From contig JAFSKP010000035.1 in assembly GCA_017448905.1 (NCBI GenBank), positions 1 through 55,586 of the forward strand: a DNA stretch of 55,586 nucleotides, in the 5' to 3' direction. Of this stretch, positions 41,119-48,790 are shown piece by piece. The position numbers were made by a program, and so were the translations under genes. How positions within the stretch are numbered: position 1 is the stretch's first letter; each line of letters begins with the position of its first letter. The notes under the pieces are model-generated. The model did no database searches. It worked only from the letters and a program-made list of their open reading frames with translations, and was not told the DNA's origin. The DNA comes from Bacteroidales bacterium (lineage in GTDB: Bacteria; Bacteroidota; Bacteroidia; Bacteroidales; P3).

Positions 41119-42450
41119 TCATTTTTCAATTTCGCCGATCAGGGTGGCGGCAGTGCATCGCGTCACTCGTACGTCCACATACTGTCCCGGTTGTATGTCG
41201 CCACGGTCGAAGACAATCACCTTGTTCTGGCTGTTTCGTCCGAAGAGCTGCTTGTCGGAGCGGTGCGACTCGCCCTCGACAAGCACGGTGAATGTCTTGC
41301 CAACCTCGAGCTGGTTGTTTTCCAATGCTATCTGTCCCTGCAAGGCGATGATTTCCTCCAATCGGCGGGTTTTGACATCGTCAGGCACGTCGTCCTGCAA
41401 GTGCTTCTCTGCGTATGTGTTGGGACGCATAGAGAACTTGAACATGTAGGCGTAATCGTAGCGAACGCGGCGGAACATCCCGAGTGTGGCCTGGTGGTCT
41501 TCCTCGGTCTCGCCGCAGAAACCGGCGATTACGTCGGTGGTGATGCTGCAGTCGGGCAGATAGCGGCGTATGGCGTCGATGCGGTCAAGATACCATTCGG
41601 GCGTGTAGCGACGGTTCATGAGCTTCAGCATCCTGGCGCTGCCCGACTGGACAGGCAGGTGTATTGAATGGCAGATGTTGGGGTATGATGCCATCACTCT
41701 CAGGAGGTCGTCGCTCAGGTCCTTGGGATGCGACGTGGCGAAACGGACTCTCAGCATGGGATCGACTTCTGCCACCATCTCCATCAGCTGCGGGAAACCG
41801 ACCTCGACACCTGAGGATGCTTCCTTCCAGCGGTAGCTGTTGACGTTCTGTCCGAGAAGGGTCACCTCGCGGTAACCTTGCTCGAATAGGGTACGCGCTT
41901 CGTTGACAATGGAATGGGCATCGCGGCTGCGTTCCTTACCCCTGGTATAAGGCACCACACAGTAGGCACAGTAGTTCTGGCATCCGCGCATGATGCTGAT
42001 ATAGGCCGTTATGCCGTTGCTGTCGTAGCGGACAGGCTCTATGTCGTCGTAGGTCTCGCTGTCGCTGAGCATGGTCTCCGCCATACGTTCGCCCTGACGG
42101 ATGCGGTCGAGCATGGCCGGCAGCTGACGGTAGGCGTCGGGACCGACGATGAAGCTCACATTGTCCTCCTCTGCCATCAGCTGGTCCTTGAGTCGCTCTG
42201 CCATGCAGCCCAGTATGCCTACCTTGACCCACGGGCGCGAACGCTTCAGGGCGCGAAGCTCACGCAGACGCTTGCGGATGCGCTGCTCGGCATTGTCGCG
42301 GATGGCGCAGGTGTTGATAAGAATAAAATCGGTCTCGTCAATGTCGCGAACCAGCAGATAGCCCTCCTTCAATAGCAAAGAAGTCACAATTTCGCTGTCA
42401 GCAAAGTTCATCTGACAGCCATAAGTCTCGATATAGATGTTGTTATTCAA
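41119..42450 (-). CDS. miaB: tRNA-2-methylthio-N6-dimethylallyladenosine synthase
   Basis: A 443-residue methylthiotransferase. The N-terminal UPF0004 domain has YIETYGCQMNFADSEIV and INTCAIRDNAEQR; the radical SAM cluster is GCQNYCAYCVVPYTRG; a C-terminal TRAM domain ends with VTRCTAATLIGEIEK. It adds the methylthio group to i6A37 of tRNAs. The start is TTG at 42450 (L-N-N-N-I-Y-I-E-T-Y-G-C); no in-frame ATG is nearby, and the family usually begins with a very short N-terminus like this. It is the first gene of the minus-strand group, with a TATTTTTG box at 42489-42496. Confidence 0.95.
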   Translation of the reverse strand: MNNNIYIETYGCQMNFADSEIVTSLLLKEGYLLVRDIDETDFILINTCAIRDNAEQRIRKRLRELRALKRSRPWVKVGILGCMAERLKDQLMAEEDNVSFIVGPDAYRQLPAMLDRIRQGERMAETMLSDSETYDDIEPVRYDSNGITAYISIMRGCQNYCAYCVVPYTRGKERSRDAHSIVNEARTLFEQGYREVTLLGQNVNSYRWKEASSGVEVGFPQLMEMVAEVDPMLRVRFATSHPKDLSDDLLRVMASYPNICHSIHLPVQSGSARMLKLMNRRYTPEWYLDRIDAIRRYLPDCSITTDVIAGFCGETEEDHQATLGMFRRVRYDYAYMFKFSMRPNTYAEKHLQDDVPDDVKTRRLEEIIALQGQIALENNQLEVGKTFTVLVEGESHRSDKQLFGRNSQNKVIVFDRGDIQPGQYVDVRVTRCTAATLIGEIEK

Positions 42451-42488
42451 AGTATTATCCTGATACTGTGTTTTTATTGATTTCTTTA

Positions 42489-42496
42489 CAAAAATA
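42489..42496 (-). promoter_or_regulatory. -7 promoter element for miaB
   Basis: TATTTTTG on the minus strand, 38 nt before the TTG start of miaB. A -33 box at ordinary spacing is not evident. Confidence 0.5.
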
Positions 42497-42552
42497 CAAA
42501 TAACTTTGTGATTATATAATCATCCGTGGAATAAAGTCTATAGAAGGCCTGT

Positions 42553-42905
42553 TTATCGGTTGCCTTTAACGTGGTTGTGGGTGCGGCAGAGCATCTGGCA
42601 GTTGTCCTCGGTGGTGCTGCCGCCGTGGCTCCAGGCGGTCACGTGGTCGGCATCCATCTCTTCCAGCTTGTAGATGCGCCTGCTGTTGGCATCCACGCCG
42701 AGGGCGCATAGCGGGCAGTTGCTCACCCCTGCGGCGCGGGCCTCGTCTGTCTGCCGCTGATAGACACGGCGCATTGTGGGCTTGTCGAACAGGCACACGT
42801 TGAGCAACTTGGTGTCCTTGCTGCCCCCCAGCACATACTCGAACACACCGCGCCGGTTGGTTATGTAGTCGTCCTTCATTAGCTTCTGCACTTGTGCCGA
42901 CTCTC
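42553..42905 (-). pseudogene. C-terminal remnant of a DUF262/HNH endonuclease
   Basis: About 115 residues of the end of an HNH nuclease: VQKLMKDDYITNRRGVFEYVL, a CPLCALG zinc pair, DADHVTAWSHGG and NCQMLCRTHNHVKGN. This is the C-terminal HNH region of large DUF262-type (GmrSD-like) nucleases. No N-terminal nuclease part exists upstream, because the frame is joined directly to a piece of a methyltransferase. The upstream part of the open frame (starting near 43110) is out-of-frame sequence and not real protein. It is probably non-functional, though a short HNH protein cannot be fully excluded. Confidence 0.75.
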
Positions 42906-43034
42906 CGTTTTGCCACGGAACACACTGGGGTCGAAATCGAGATAGGCGTTGATCTCCTTCTGTATGTCGGCATACTGAGTGTAGAACTCGTCGTTCTTGG
43001 CAACCTTGGCGTTGTGGAGGTTGGTATTCTGCAT
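42906..43034 (-). pseudogene. N-terminal remnant of an EcoRI-family adenine methyltransferase
   Basis: From ATG 43034 a frame reads MQNTNLHNAKVAKNDEFYTQ and continues YADIQKEINAYLDFDPSVFRGKT. This matches the start of EcoRI-type adenine methyltransferases (LHxAKxxKxDEFYTQxxDIExEL... FxGK). The match ends at about 42906, where the frame becomes ESRHKCRS and stops at 42879. In the next frame the HNH remnant begins. The two pieces mark a deletion that removed most of both genes. I did not find the catalytic NPPF/DPPY motif. Confidence 0.75.
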
Positions 43035-43174
43035 AGCAGAATAACGTGAAAGTCGGGATTTTATTGTATGAGCAATGAGTAACTGTGAAAAACAAACAGT
43101 AAAAAGACAACAGATTTAAGGATTTTATGCCCCGAAACGAAAAAACGAGAAGTATTCCATTTCAAAAAAAAATG

Positions 43175-43182
43175 TATTTTTG
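43175..43182 (+). promoter_or_regulatory. -7 promoter element of the dehydratase-activase operon
   Basis: TATTTTTG, 27 nt before the activase ATG. No clear -33 TTG. The 175 bp between the restriction scar and this gene holds nothing else recognisable. Confidence 0.55.
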
Positions 43183-43209
43183 CATTCGGTTTAATAATGC
43201 TATTAAATA

Positions 43210-44985
43210 ATGAAAACACCTGAAACATACCGTATTGGCATAGATATTGGTTCTACTACTCTGAAGGTTTGTCTGCTAAACGGCAGCGACGAGTGCCTGA
43301 TGACAGACTATCAGCGCCACAACGCCAATCCGCGGGCTGTAGCAGCAGAAGTGCTGGAAAGGATTGCCGCACAGCTCGGCGACTGCCGTCTGCAGGTGAT
43401 GATGACCGGCAGCGTGGGTATGGGCTACGCCGAACGCATGGGTGTGGACTTCGAACAGGAGGTCATCGCAGCATCGGAGGTGGTGAACAGGCTCTACCCT
43501 GGTGTGCAAACCCTCATCGACATGGGCGGCGAGGATTCGAAGATGATATTCTTCGAAGAGGGACGTGTGCCCGACATGCGCATGAACGGCAACTGCGCTG
43601 GTGGCACCGGGTCGTTCATCGACCAGACCGCAACCCTGCTCGGCGTCGAAACCGCCGAACTCGATGCCTTGGCGGCAAAAGCCGACACCATATATCCCAT
43701 TGCGTCGCGCTGCGGCGTCTTCTCCAAGACCGACATCCAGAACCTTCTGGCTCGCGGCGTGGGCAAGAGCGACATCGCCGCCTCGATGTTCCGCGCCGTA
43801 GCCATGCAGGTGGTCAGCGCACTGGCGCGCGGTGTGGAGGTGAGGCCTCGCGTCTTCCTCTGCGGCGGTCCCTTCGCCTACCTCCCTCAGCTGAGAGTAC
43901 ACCTGCAGGAGGTACTGGGACTGAATGACAACGACTGTGTGCTGCCCGCCAACCCACAGTGTGTGCCAGCCCTCGGCTGCGCGCTGAAAGCAAGTGGGAG
44001 AGAGTATACTGTCGACGAGCTGAAGTCCCTCTTCGAGAAGACAGGACAATTCGAAGTCGCTGCCGCGTCCGGACTGGAACCTCTCTTCGCAAGCCAAGAG
44101 GAATATGAGCAGTGGAGAGCGCGCAAACGCGGATATGAGATGCCCCGCGGCGAAGGAATCGCTGCTGGCGACTACTATCTGGGCGTGGACTCGGGAAGCA
44201 CCACCACCAAAGTGGTGCTCATTGACAGCCAAGGCAGGATTGTATACAGTGACTACTCCTTCAACAGTGGCGACAGCTTCAAGACCTTCTCCGAATCGAT
44301 AGAACGCCTGAAGGCATCGGTTCCTGAGCCCGCCAAGGTCAACATCGCCGCCTCGGCGGCTACAGGCTACGGCGAGAGCCTCCTGAAGACCGCCTTCTCG
44401 CTCGACTACGGCATCGTGGAGACCATGGCACACTTCATGACGGCGCGTTCCATCGACCCCGAGGTGTCGTTCGTGCTCGACATCGGCGGCCAGGACATGA
44501 AAGCCATCTTCGTCGACAACGGGAGCATACGCCGCATCGAAATCAACGAGGCCTGCTCGTCGGGCTGCGGAAGCTTCATCATGACCTTCGCCAACCAGCT
44601 GGGCTACAGCATCAGCGACTTCGCCGCGATGGCATGTTTCGCCACAAAACCCTACGACCTCGGCACACGCTGCACGGTATTCATGAACTCGAAGGTCAAG
44701 CAGGCCATGCGCGAGGGCGCCGGTGTCGACGACATCGCCGCCGGTTTCAGCTATTCGGTAATCAAAAACTGCCTGTTCAAGGTCATGAAGCTCCATTCCA
44801 CCAGCGAGCTGGGCTCTCACATCGTCGTGCAGGGCGGCACCTTCAAGAACCACTCTGTGGTGCGTGCCCTTGAGAAGCAGACCGGTCTCGAGGTCCGCTT
44901 CTGCGACGCCCCTGAGATGGCCGGCGCCTACGGCGCCGCCCTCTACGCCAAATCAAGAAAAAGAGAAAAAAAGAAAAACCAATGA
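43210..44985 (+). CDS. Acyl-CoA dehydratase activase, tandem BadF/BadG/BcrA/BcrD ATPase domains
   Basis: A 591-residue protein with two ASKHA-fold ATPase domains. The first has GIDIGSTTLKVCLL (about 9-22), MGGEDSKMIFF and the cluster cysteine loop NGNCAGGTGSF. The second has GVDSGSTTTKVVLI (about 325-338), DIGGQDMKAIFVDNG and NEACSSGCGSF. Each loop carries one Cys for a [4Fe-4S] cluster bridging two subunits in activases such as HgdC. Activases hydrolyse ATP to send a low-potential electron to 2-hydroxyacyl-CoA dehydratases. The next gene overlaps by 4 bp (ATGA), so the two are translationally coupled. Confidence 0.9.
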   Translation: MKTPETYRIGIDIGSTTLKVCLLNGSDECLMTDYQRHNANPRAVAAEVLERIAAQLGDCRLQVMMTGSVGMGYAERMGVDFEQEVIAASEVVNRLYPGVQTLIDMGGEDSKMIFFEEGRVPDMRMNGNCAGGTGSFIDQTATLLGVETAELDALAAKADTIYPIASRCGVFSKTDIQNLLARGVGKSDIAASMFRAVAMQVVSALARGVEVRPRVFLCGGPFAYLPQLRVHLQEVLGLNDNDCVLPANPQCVPALGCALKASGREYTVDELKSLFEKTGQFEVAAASGLEPLFASQEEYEQWRARKRGYEMPRGEGIAAGDYYLGVDSGSTTTKVVLIDSQGRIVYSDYSFNSGDSFKTFSESIERLKASVPEPAKVNIAASAATGYGESLLKTAFSLDYGIVETMAHFMTARSIDPEVSFVLDIGGQDMKAIFVDNGSIRRIEINEACSSGCGSFIMTFANQLGYSISDFAAMACFATKPYDLGTRCTVFMNSKVKQAMREGAGVDDIAAGFSYSVIKNCLFKVMKLHSTSELGSHIVVQGGTFKNHSVVRALEKQTGLEVRFCDAPEMAGAYGAALYAKSRKREKKKNQ

Positions 44986-47453
44986 ATCTCGAAGAGTTAA
45001 CGAAAGGCAACAGCTACCAGGCCGGCATCGAGGTATGCCCCGGCTGCGAGAACCACTGCACCGTCAAGAGCTTCCTGTTCGCAAACGGCAAGACCTTCTA
45101 TTCCGGCAACCAATGCGAGAGGGTCTACAGCTCGTCGGCAGAGAAGCATAACCGCGGCGCCAACATGTTCGTCGAGAAAAACCGCATGCTGTGGCGTCGC
45201 AACATGAAACCGGAGCACCCCATCGGACTCCGCATCGGCATCCCGCGAGGACTCGGCATCTACGAGGACTTCCCTTTCTGGTGCACGCTGCTCACCGAGT
45301 GCGGCATCGAGGTGGTGCTGTCCAAAGGTTCCAGCAACAGGCTGTACGAGAAAGGCATACGCACCATCGTGGCCGATAATATCTGCTTCCCTGCCAAGCT
45401 TATGCACGGGCATATCATCGACCTGATAGAGCAGAAGGTGGACCGCATACTCTACCCCTGGGTGGTGTTCGAACGCAAAGAGGATGCCGAATCGGGCAAC
45501 TCTTTCAACTGCCCCATCGTCAGCGGCTATGCCGACGTCATACGCTCCTCCATCGACCCGGAACGCCGTTACGGCATCCCTCTCGACTCGCCGGTTACCA
45601 ACTTCGAGGAACGCATGCTGCTCGAAAAGAGCTGCTGCGAATACCTCTCTCCCTTGGGTGTGAAGAAAAGCACTGTCCTGAAAGCTGTTGCAAAAGCCGT
45701 CGAAGCGCAGAAACAATACACCACCGAGCTGGAACGCCGCGCCATGGCATTACTGCAGAAAGCCATCGCCGACGGCCGCATGGTCGTCCTGCTGGCATCA
45801 CGCCCCTACCATGCCGACCCGATGATAGAGCACAAAGTGTCGCAGTCCATCGCCGACATGGGCATTGACGTCATCACCGAGAACGTGGCAGTCCATGCCG
45901 GCAGTGACGTCTACCGCAACATCAACGCACTGAGCCAGTGGGCCTACCCCAACCGCATCTTCAAGGCGGCATGGTTCGTTGGGCGACACCCTTACCCTGC
46001 CCTCCACATGATGCAGCTCACCTCTTTCGGTTGCGGTCCCGACGCTTTCATCCTCGACGAGGTGCGCGGCATCCTCGACCGCTACAAGAAAAACCTCACC
46101 GTACTCAAAATCGACGATGTCAACAATATAGGTTCCCTCAAGCTCCGCATCCGCTCCCTCGTCGACTCCGTCTCCCTCTCCAACGAGAGTTCCGCTCACA
46201 ATTCACGATTCACTATAGACAATTCACAATTCACCACGAAGCCCTTCACCGTCGAGGACCGTCGCCGCACCATCATAGCCCCCTTCTTTGCCGAAGGCTA
46301 TTCCGAATACCTGACCACCATCTTCAGCCTGATGGGCTACAAGCTGGTGTCGTTGCCCATGGCCGACCACGACGACGCCGAGGAGGGGCTCCGCGAAGCC
46401 AACAACGACATCTGCTACCCCGCCACCTTGGTGGTGGGCAGCCTGATAAGGGCACTGAAGTCGGGCAGGTACGACCTCTCGCAGACCGCTGTGGGCATGA
46501 CGCAGACCGGCGGCCAGTGCCGCGCCAGCAACTACTACTCGCTCATCAAGAACGCCATGGTCCGCAACGGCTTCGCCGACGTGCCGGTCATCTCCGTCGG
46601 TGTGGGTTATGCCCTCGAGAATGCCCAGCCAGGTTTTGAGATACCATGGGGTAAGGTTTGGCGTATCGTGCTGTATGCCATGTTCTTCGCCGACACTATG
46701 CAGAAGCTCTACTACCCCTCGGTGGCACGCGAGCGCAACAGGGGCGATGCACAGAAGGTCTACGACACATACACCGCCCGTGCTCTCCGGCTCATCACCG
46801 CCAACAACCCGAAGGCTTTGGTATCCCTCGCCAAAGAGGCTGCGTCAGCGTTCGACGCCATCTGCGACAACGGCAGAGAGGTGCAACGTGTAGGACTGGT
46901 CGGCGAGATATACGTGAAGTACAACTCCTTCTCAAACAAGAACGTGGTGCGGTGGCTCATCGACCATGGTGTCGAGGTGGTGCCGCCAGCCTTGAGCGGA
47001 TTCTTCCTCACCATGCTACCCAACACCCATGCCAACAAGCGGCTGAATATCAAGAAACCATCTCTTCATGTCGCTGTCGCCAAGGTGGTGGACAAAGCCA
47101 TTATGTCGGTTGCCGCCAAGTTCGACAGGGCGTGCGGGTCCTTTACCAACTACAGGCCGTTCACCGACATTTTCGAGAACTACGAGCTCTCGCAGCAGGT
47201 CATCAACCCCGCCGCCGACTTCGGCGAGGGATGGTTCCTGCCCGGCGAGATATGCCATCTTGCCGAAAGCGGCATCAACAAGGTGGTGAGCGTCCAGCCT
47301 TTCGGCTGCATTGCCAACCATATCATCTCCAAAGGCATCGAGAAACGTCTGAAAGAACGCTACCCCAAGCTCTCGCTCCTTTTCCTCGACTTCGACTCCG
47401 GAACCTCTGAAGCTAATGTCCAGAACAGGCTCCATTTCATGCTTAGCAATTGA
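44982..47453 (+). CDS. 2-hydroxyacyl-CoA dehydratase-related protein (DUF2229 + HgdB-like)
   Basis: An 823-residue protein. The N-terminal domain has two cysteine-containing sites (CPGCENHC near 19-26 and NQCERVY), then the DUF2229/CoA_E_activase region with GIPRGLGIYEDFPFWCTLL and ADNICFPAKLMHGHI. The C-terminal half is HgdB-like (NDICYPATLVVGSLIRALKSG, MTQTGGQCRASNYYSLI, GVGYALENAQPGFEIPWGK). In most Bacteroidota and Clostridia these parts are fused after the activase domains as one ~1400-residue protein; here they are separate ORFs. A short repeat tract (46196-46234) encodes the linker SSAHNSRFTIDNSQFT between the halves. The substrate is unknown, because no partner subunit or CoA-transferase gene is nearby. 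Confidence 0.85.
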   Translation: MNLEELTKGNSYQAGIEVCPGCENHCTVKSFLFANGKTFYSGNQCERVYSSSAEKHNRGANMFVEKNRMLWRRNMKPEHPIGLRIGIPRGLGIYEDFPFWCTLLTECGIEVVLSKGSSNRLYEKGIRTIVADNICFPAKLMHGHIIDLIEQKVDRILYPWVVFERKEDAESGNSFNCPIVSGYADVIRSSIDPERRYGIPLDSPVTNFEERMLLEKSCCEYLSPLGVKKSTVLKAVAKAVEAQKQYTTELERRAMALLQKAIADGRMVVLLASRPYHADPMIEHKVSQSIADMGIDVITENVAVHAGSDVYRNINALSQWAYPNRIFKAAWFVGRHPYPALHMMQLTSFGCGPDAFILDEVRGILDRYKKNLTVLKIDDVNNIGSLKLRIRSLVDSVSLSNESSAHNSRFTIDNSQFTTKPFTVEDRRRTIIAPFFAEGYSEYLTTIFSLMGYKLVSLPMADHDDAEEGLREANNDICYPATLVVGSLIRALKSGRYDLSQTAVGMTQTGGQCRASNYYSLIKNAMVRNGFADVPVISVGVGYALENAQPGFEIPWGKVWRIVLYAMFFADTMQKLYYPSVARERNRGDAQKVYDTYTARALRLITANNPKALVSLAKEAASAFDAICDNGREVQRVGLVGEIYVKYNSFSNKNVVRWLIDHGVEVVPPALSGFFLTMLPNTHANKRLNIKKPSLHVAVAKVVDKAIMSVAAKFDRACGSFTNYRPFTDIFENYELSQQVINPAADFGEGWFLPGEICHLAESGINKVVSVQPFGCIANHIISKGIEKRLKERYPKLSLLFLDFDSGTSEANVQNRLHFMLSN
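46196..46234 (+). repeat. ATTCAC-type short repeats inside the dehydratase-related gene
   Basis: TCACAATTCACGATTCACTATAGACAATTCACAATTCACC-type units sit in frame at the junction between two domains. The same unit is intergenic at 26026-26065, 33461-33484 and 55179-55210. Confidence 0.8.
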
Positions 47454-47475
47454 ATTTCAAGATAAAGTCACCTAC

Positions 47476-48084
47476 ATGGATACAGAGACACAAATACTTC
47501 AAGCCGCCGAGAGACTATTCATCGAGAAGGGGTTCGTCGCAACCTCAACCACAGACATTGCCCGAGAGGTGGGATGCAACCAGGCACTGGTGCATTACTA
47601 TTACCGCACCAAGGAGAAACTCTTCCAGAAAGTCTTCATAGCCAAGTTTGAATACATTTTCAGCATGCTTCGCCAGCCTTTGGAAAGCGACATCGGCATT
47701 TTCGAAAAGCTGCAGAGCGTGGTCGACACCTATTTCGACATGTTCATCGACAACCGCAAAGTTCCCTTTTTCATCTTCAACGAGCTAATCCTTAACGGAG
47801 AACGTCGCAAGGTCATCAAGGAAATGTTCTTTGCCAACGCCACCCGCGAAGAGCTCTACCGCCGCTACTGCCAACAGATTGAAGATGCAATTGCAAAGGG
47901 GCAGATTCGCCCCATCGAGCCCATGGACCTGTACCTCAACATTGTGTCGCTCATTGTCTTCTCTTTTATCACCGAGCCCCTCTTCACCGACTTCCTCGAC
48001 TACGACGACGCCCAACGCAAAGCCTTCATAGCACGCCGTCGCACGGAGGTCGTCGAGACCCTGCTCCGCAGCCTGAAACCGTGA
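47476..48084 (+). CDS. TetR/AcrR family transcriptional regulator
   Basis: A 202-residue regulator. The N-terminal HTH (MDTETQILQAAERLFIEKGF, TSTTDIAREVGCNQALVHYYYRTKEKLFQKVF) is a standard TetR_N domain; the C-terminal ligand-binding domain is helical and unspecific. The ATG at 47476 is used because the longer frame overlaps the previous gene. It lies 22 bp after the dehydratase-related gene and 213 bp before the hydrogenase operon, so it may act on either. A GATAC-N5-GTATC inverted repeat at 48125-48139 is a candidate operator. Confidence 0.9.
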   Translation: MDTETQILQAAERLFIEKGFVATSTTDIAREVGCNQALVHYYYRTKEKLFQKVFIAKFEYIFSMLRQPLESDIGIFEKLQSVVDTYFDMFIDNRKVPFFIFNELILNGERRKVIKEMFFANATREELYRRYCQQIEDAIAKGQIRPIEPMDLYLNIVSLIVFSFITEPLFTDFLDYDDAQRKAFIARRRTEVVETLLRSLKP

Positions 48085-48124
48085 GGAATGTCTCCAACCG
48101 TGTCGTGGCCAGACAGGTCAATGT

Positions 48125-48139
48125 GATACGGCAAGTATC
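48125..48139 (+). promoter_or_regulatory. Candidate operator palindrome
   Basis: GATACGGCAAGTATC, 5-bp arms with a 5-nt spacer, about 40 bp upstream of the hydrogenase promoter -33 box. TetR-like sites are usually 15-20 bp palindromes of this type. The link to the adjacent regulator is inference. Confidence 0.3.
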
Positions 48140-48178
48140 GTTGTTACTTCGTTGTCAATAAATATTTTTGGCATACTG

Positions 48179-48208
48179 TTGCATTTCTGCAAAAAAGGTG
48201 TACCTTTG
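48179..48208 (+). promoter_or_regulatory. Promoter of the hydrogenase operon
   Basis: TTG (48179-48181), 19-bp spacer, TACCTTTG (48201-48208), a very good Bacteroidota promoter. The 5' leader to the first ATG at 48298 is about 80 nt. Confidence 0.8.
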
Positions 48209-48297
48209 CAATGTGAAATGTTGTGTGCATTTCATCGTAATGTATTTTATTATAATTAATTATATTAATCCACAAACTAAATAAAGGAGTTTACACA

Positions 48298-48693
48298 ATG
48301 ACAAAAGTTAAATCGCTGGCCGACCTCAAGGCCATGAGAGAAAAGCTTCAGTCGAATCTGGATGTCCGCGAGAAAGCGGAGAATCCCGAGTCGCTTGTGC
48401 AAATCAAAGTCGCTATGGCTACCTGCGGTATCGCCGCCGGTGCCAAGAAAGTCATGGAACACATGATGCAGAAAGCCGACGAACTGGGCATCCCCGCCGT
48501 CTTCACGCAGACCGGCTGCATGGGCTACTGCCACGCTGAGCCCACCCTAGAGGTGCGCGTCCCCGGCAAAGACCCCATCGTCTTCGGCTATGTCGACAAC
48601 AACCGCGCCGATGAAATCCTCACCAAGTACGTCCAGCAGGGCGAGCTCGTCGAGGGCATCATCCCCGTAAACTACGAAACAATAGACAAGTAA
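48298..48693 (+). CDS. HndB-like [2Fe-2S] thioredoxin-fold protein
   Basis: A 131-residue protein with a helical N-terminus (SLADLKAMREKLQSNLDVRE) and a thioredoxin-like [2Fe-2S] ferredoxin domain. Cysteines C43 (ATCGIAAGAKKVMEH), C74 and C78 (TGCMGYCHAEP) are visible. This matches small HndB-type subunits found with NAD(P)-reducing/bifurcating [FeFe] hydrogenases. It is the first gene of the operon, and the next gene (hydB) starts 97 bp later across the B2 hairpin. Confidence 0.85.
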   Translation: MTKVKSLADLKAMREKLQSNLDVREKAENPESLVQIKVAMATCGIAAGAKKVMEHMMQKADELGIPAVFTQTGCMGYCHAEPTLEVRVPGKDPIVFGYVDNNRADEILTKYVQQGELVEGIIPVNYETIDK

Positions 48694-48700
48694 TGAATAA

Positions 48701-48784
48701 TGCTTGAATGCTTGATTGCTTAAATGCTTGAGTGGCTGTCGCGTCAGCCACTCAAACAATCAAACATTCAAACAATCAAACAAT
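48701..48784 (+). repeat. 8-bp repeat hairpin (TTGATTGC family, copy B2)
   Basis: Units TGCTTGAA, TGCTTGAT, TGCTTAAA, TGCTTGAG lead to GTGGCTG, a TCGCGT loop, CAGCCAC, then CTCAAACAA, TCAAACAT, TCAAACAA, TCAAACAA. The inner stem GAGTGGCTG/CAGCCACTC is perfect. It fills the HndB-like to hydB gap and ends 7 bp before the hydB ATG. Confidence 0.9.
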
Positions 48785-48790
48785 ATTAAC

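Noticed and set aside
42553-43110. Intact HNH endonuclease of 185 residues
   Set aside because: Only the C-terminal part resembles an HNH protein. The N-terminal part is out-of-frame methyltransferase sequence, so I treat it as a remnant.
43276-44853. Long minus-strand open frame (525 codons) opposite the activase gene
   Set aside because: The plus strand encodes a well-conserved tandem activase. The reverse frame has no recognisable domain and biased composition, as expected from codon-structure shadowing.
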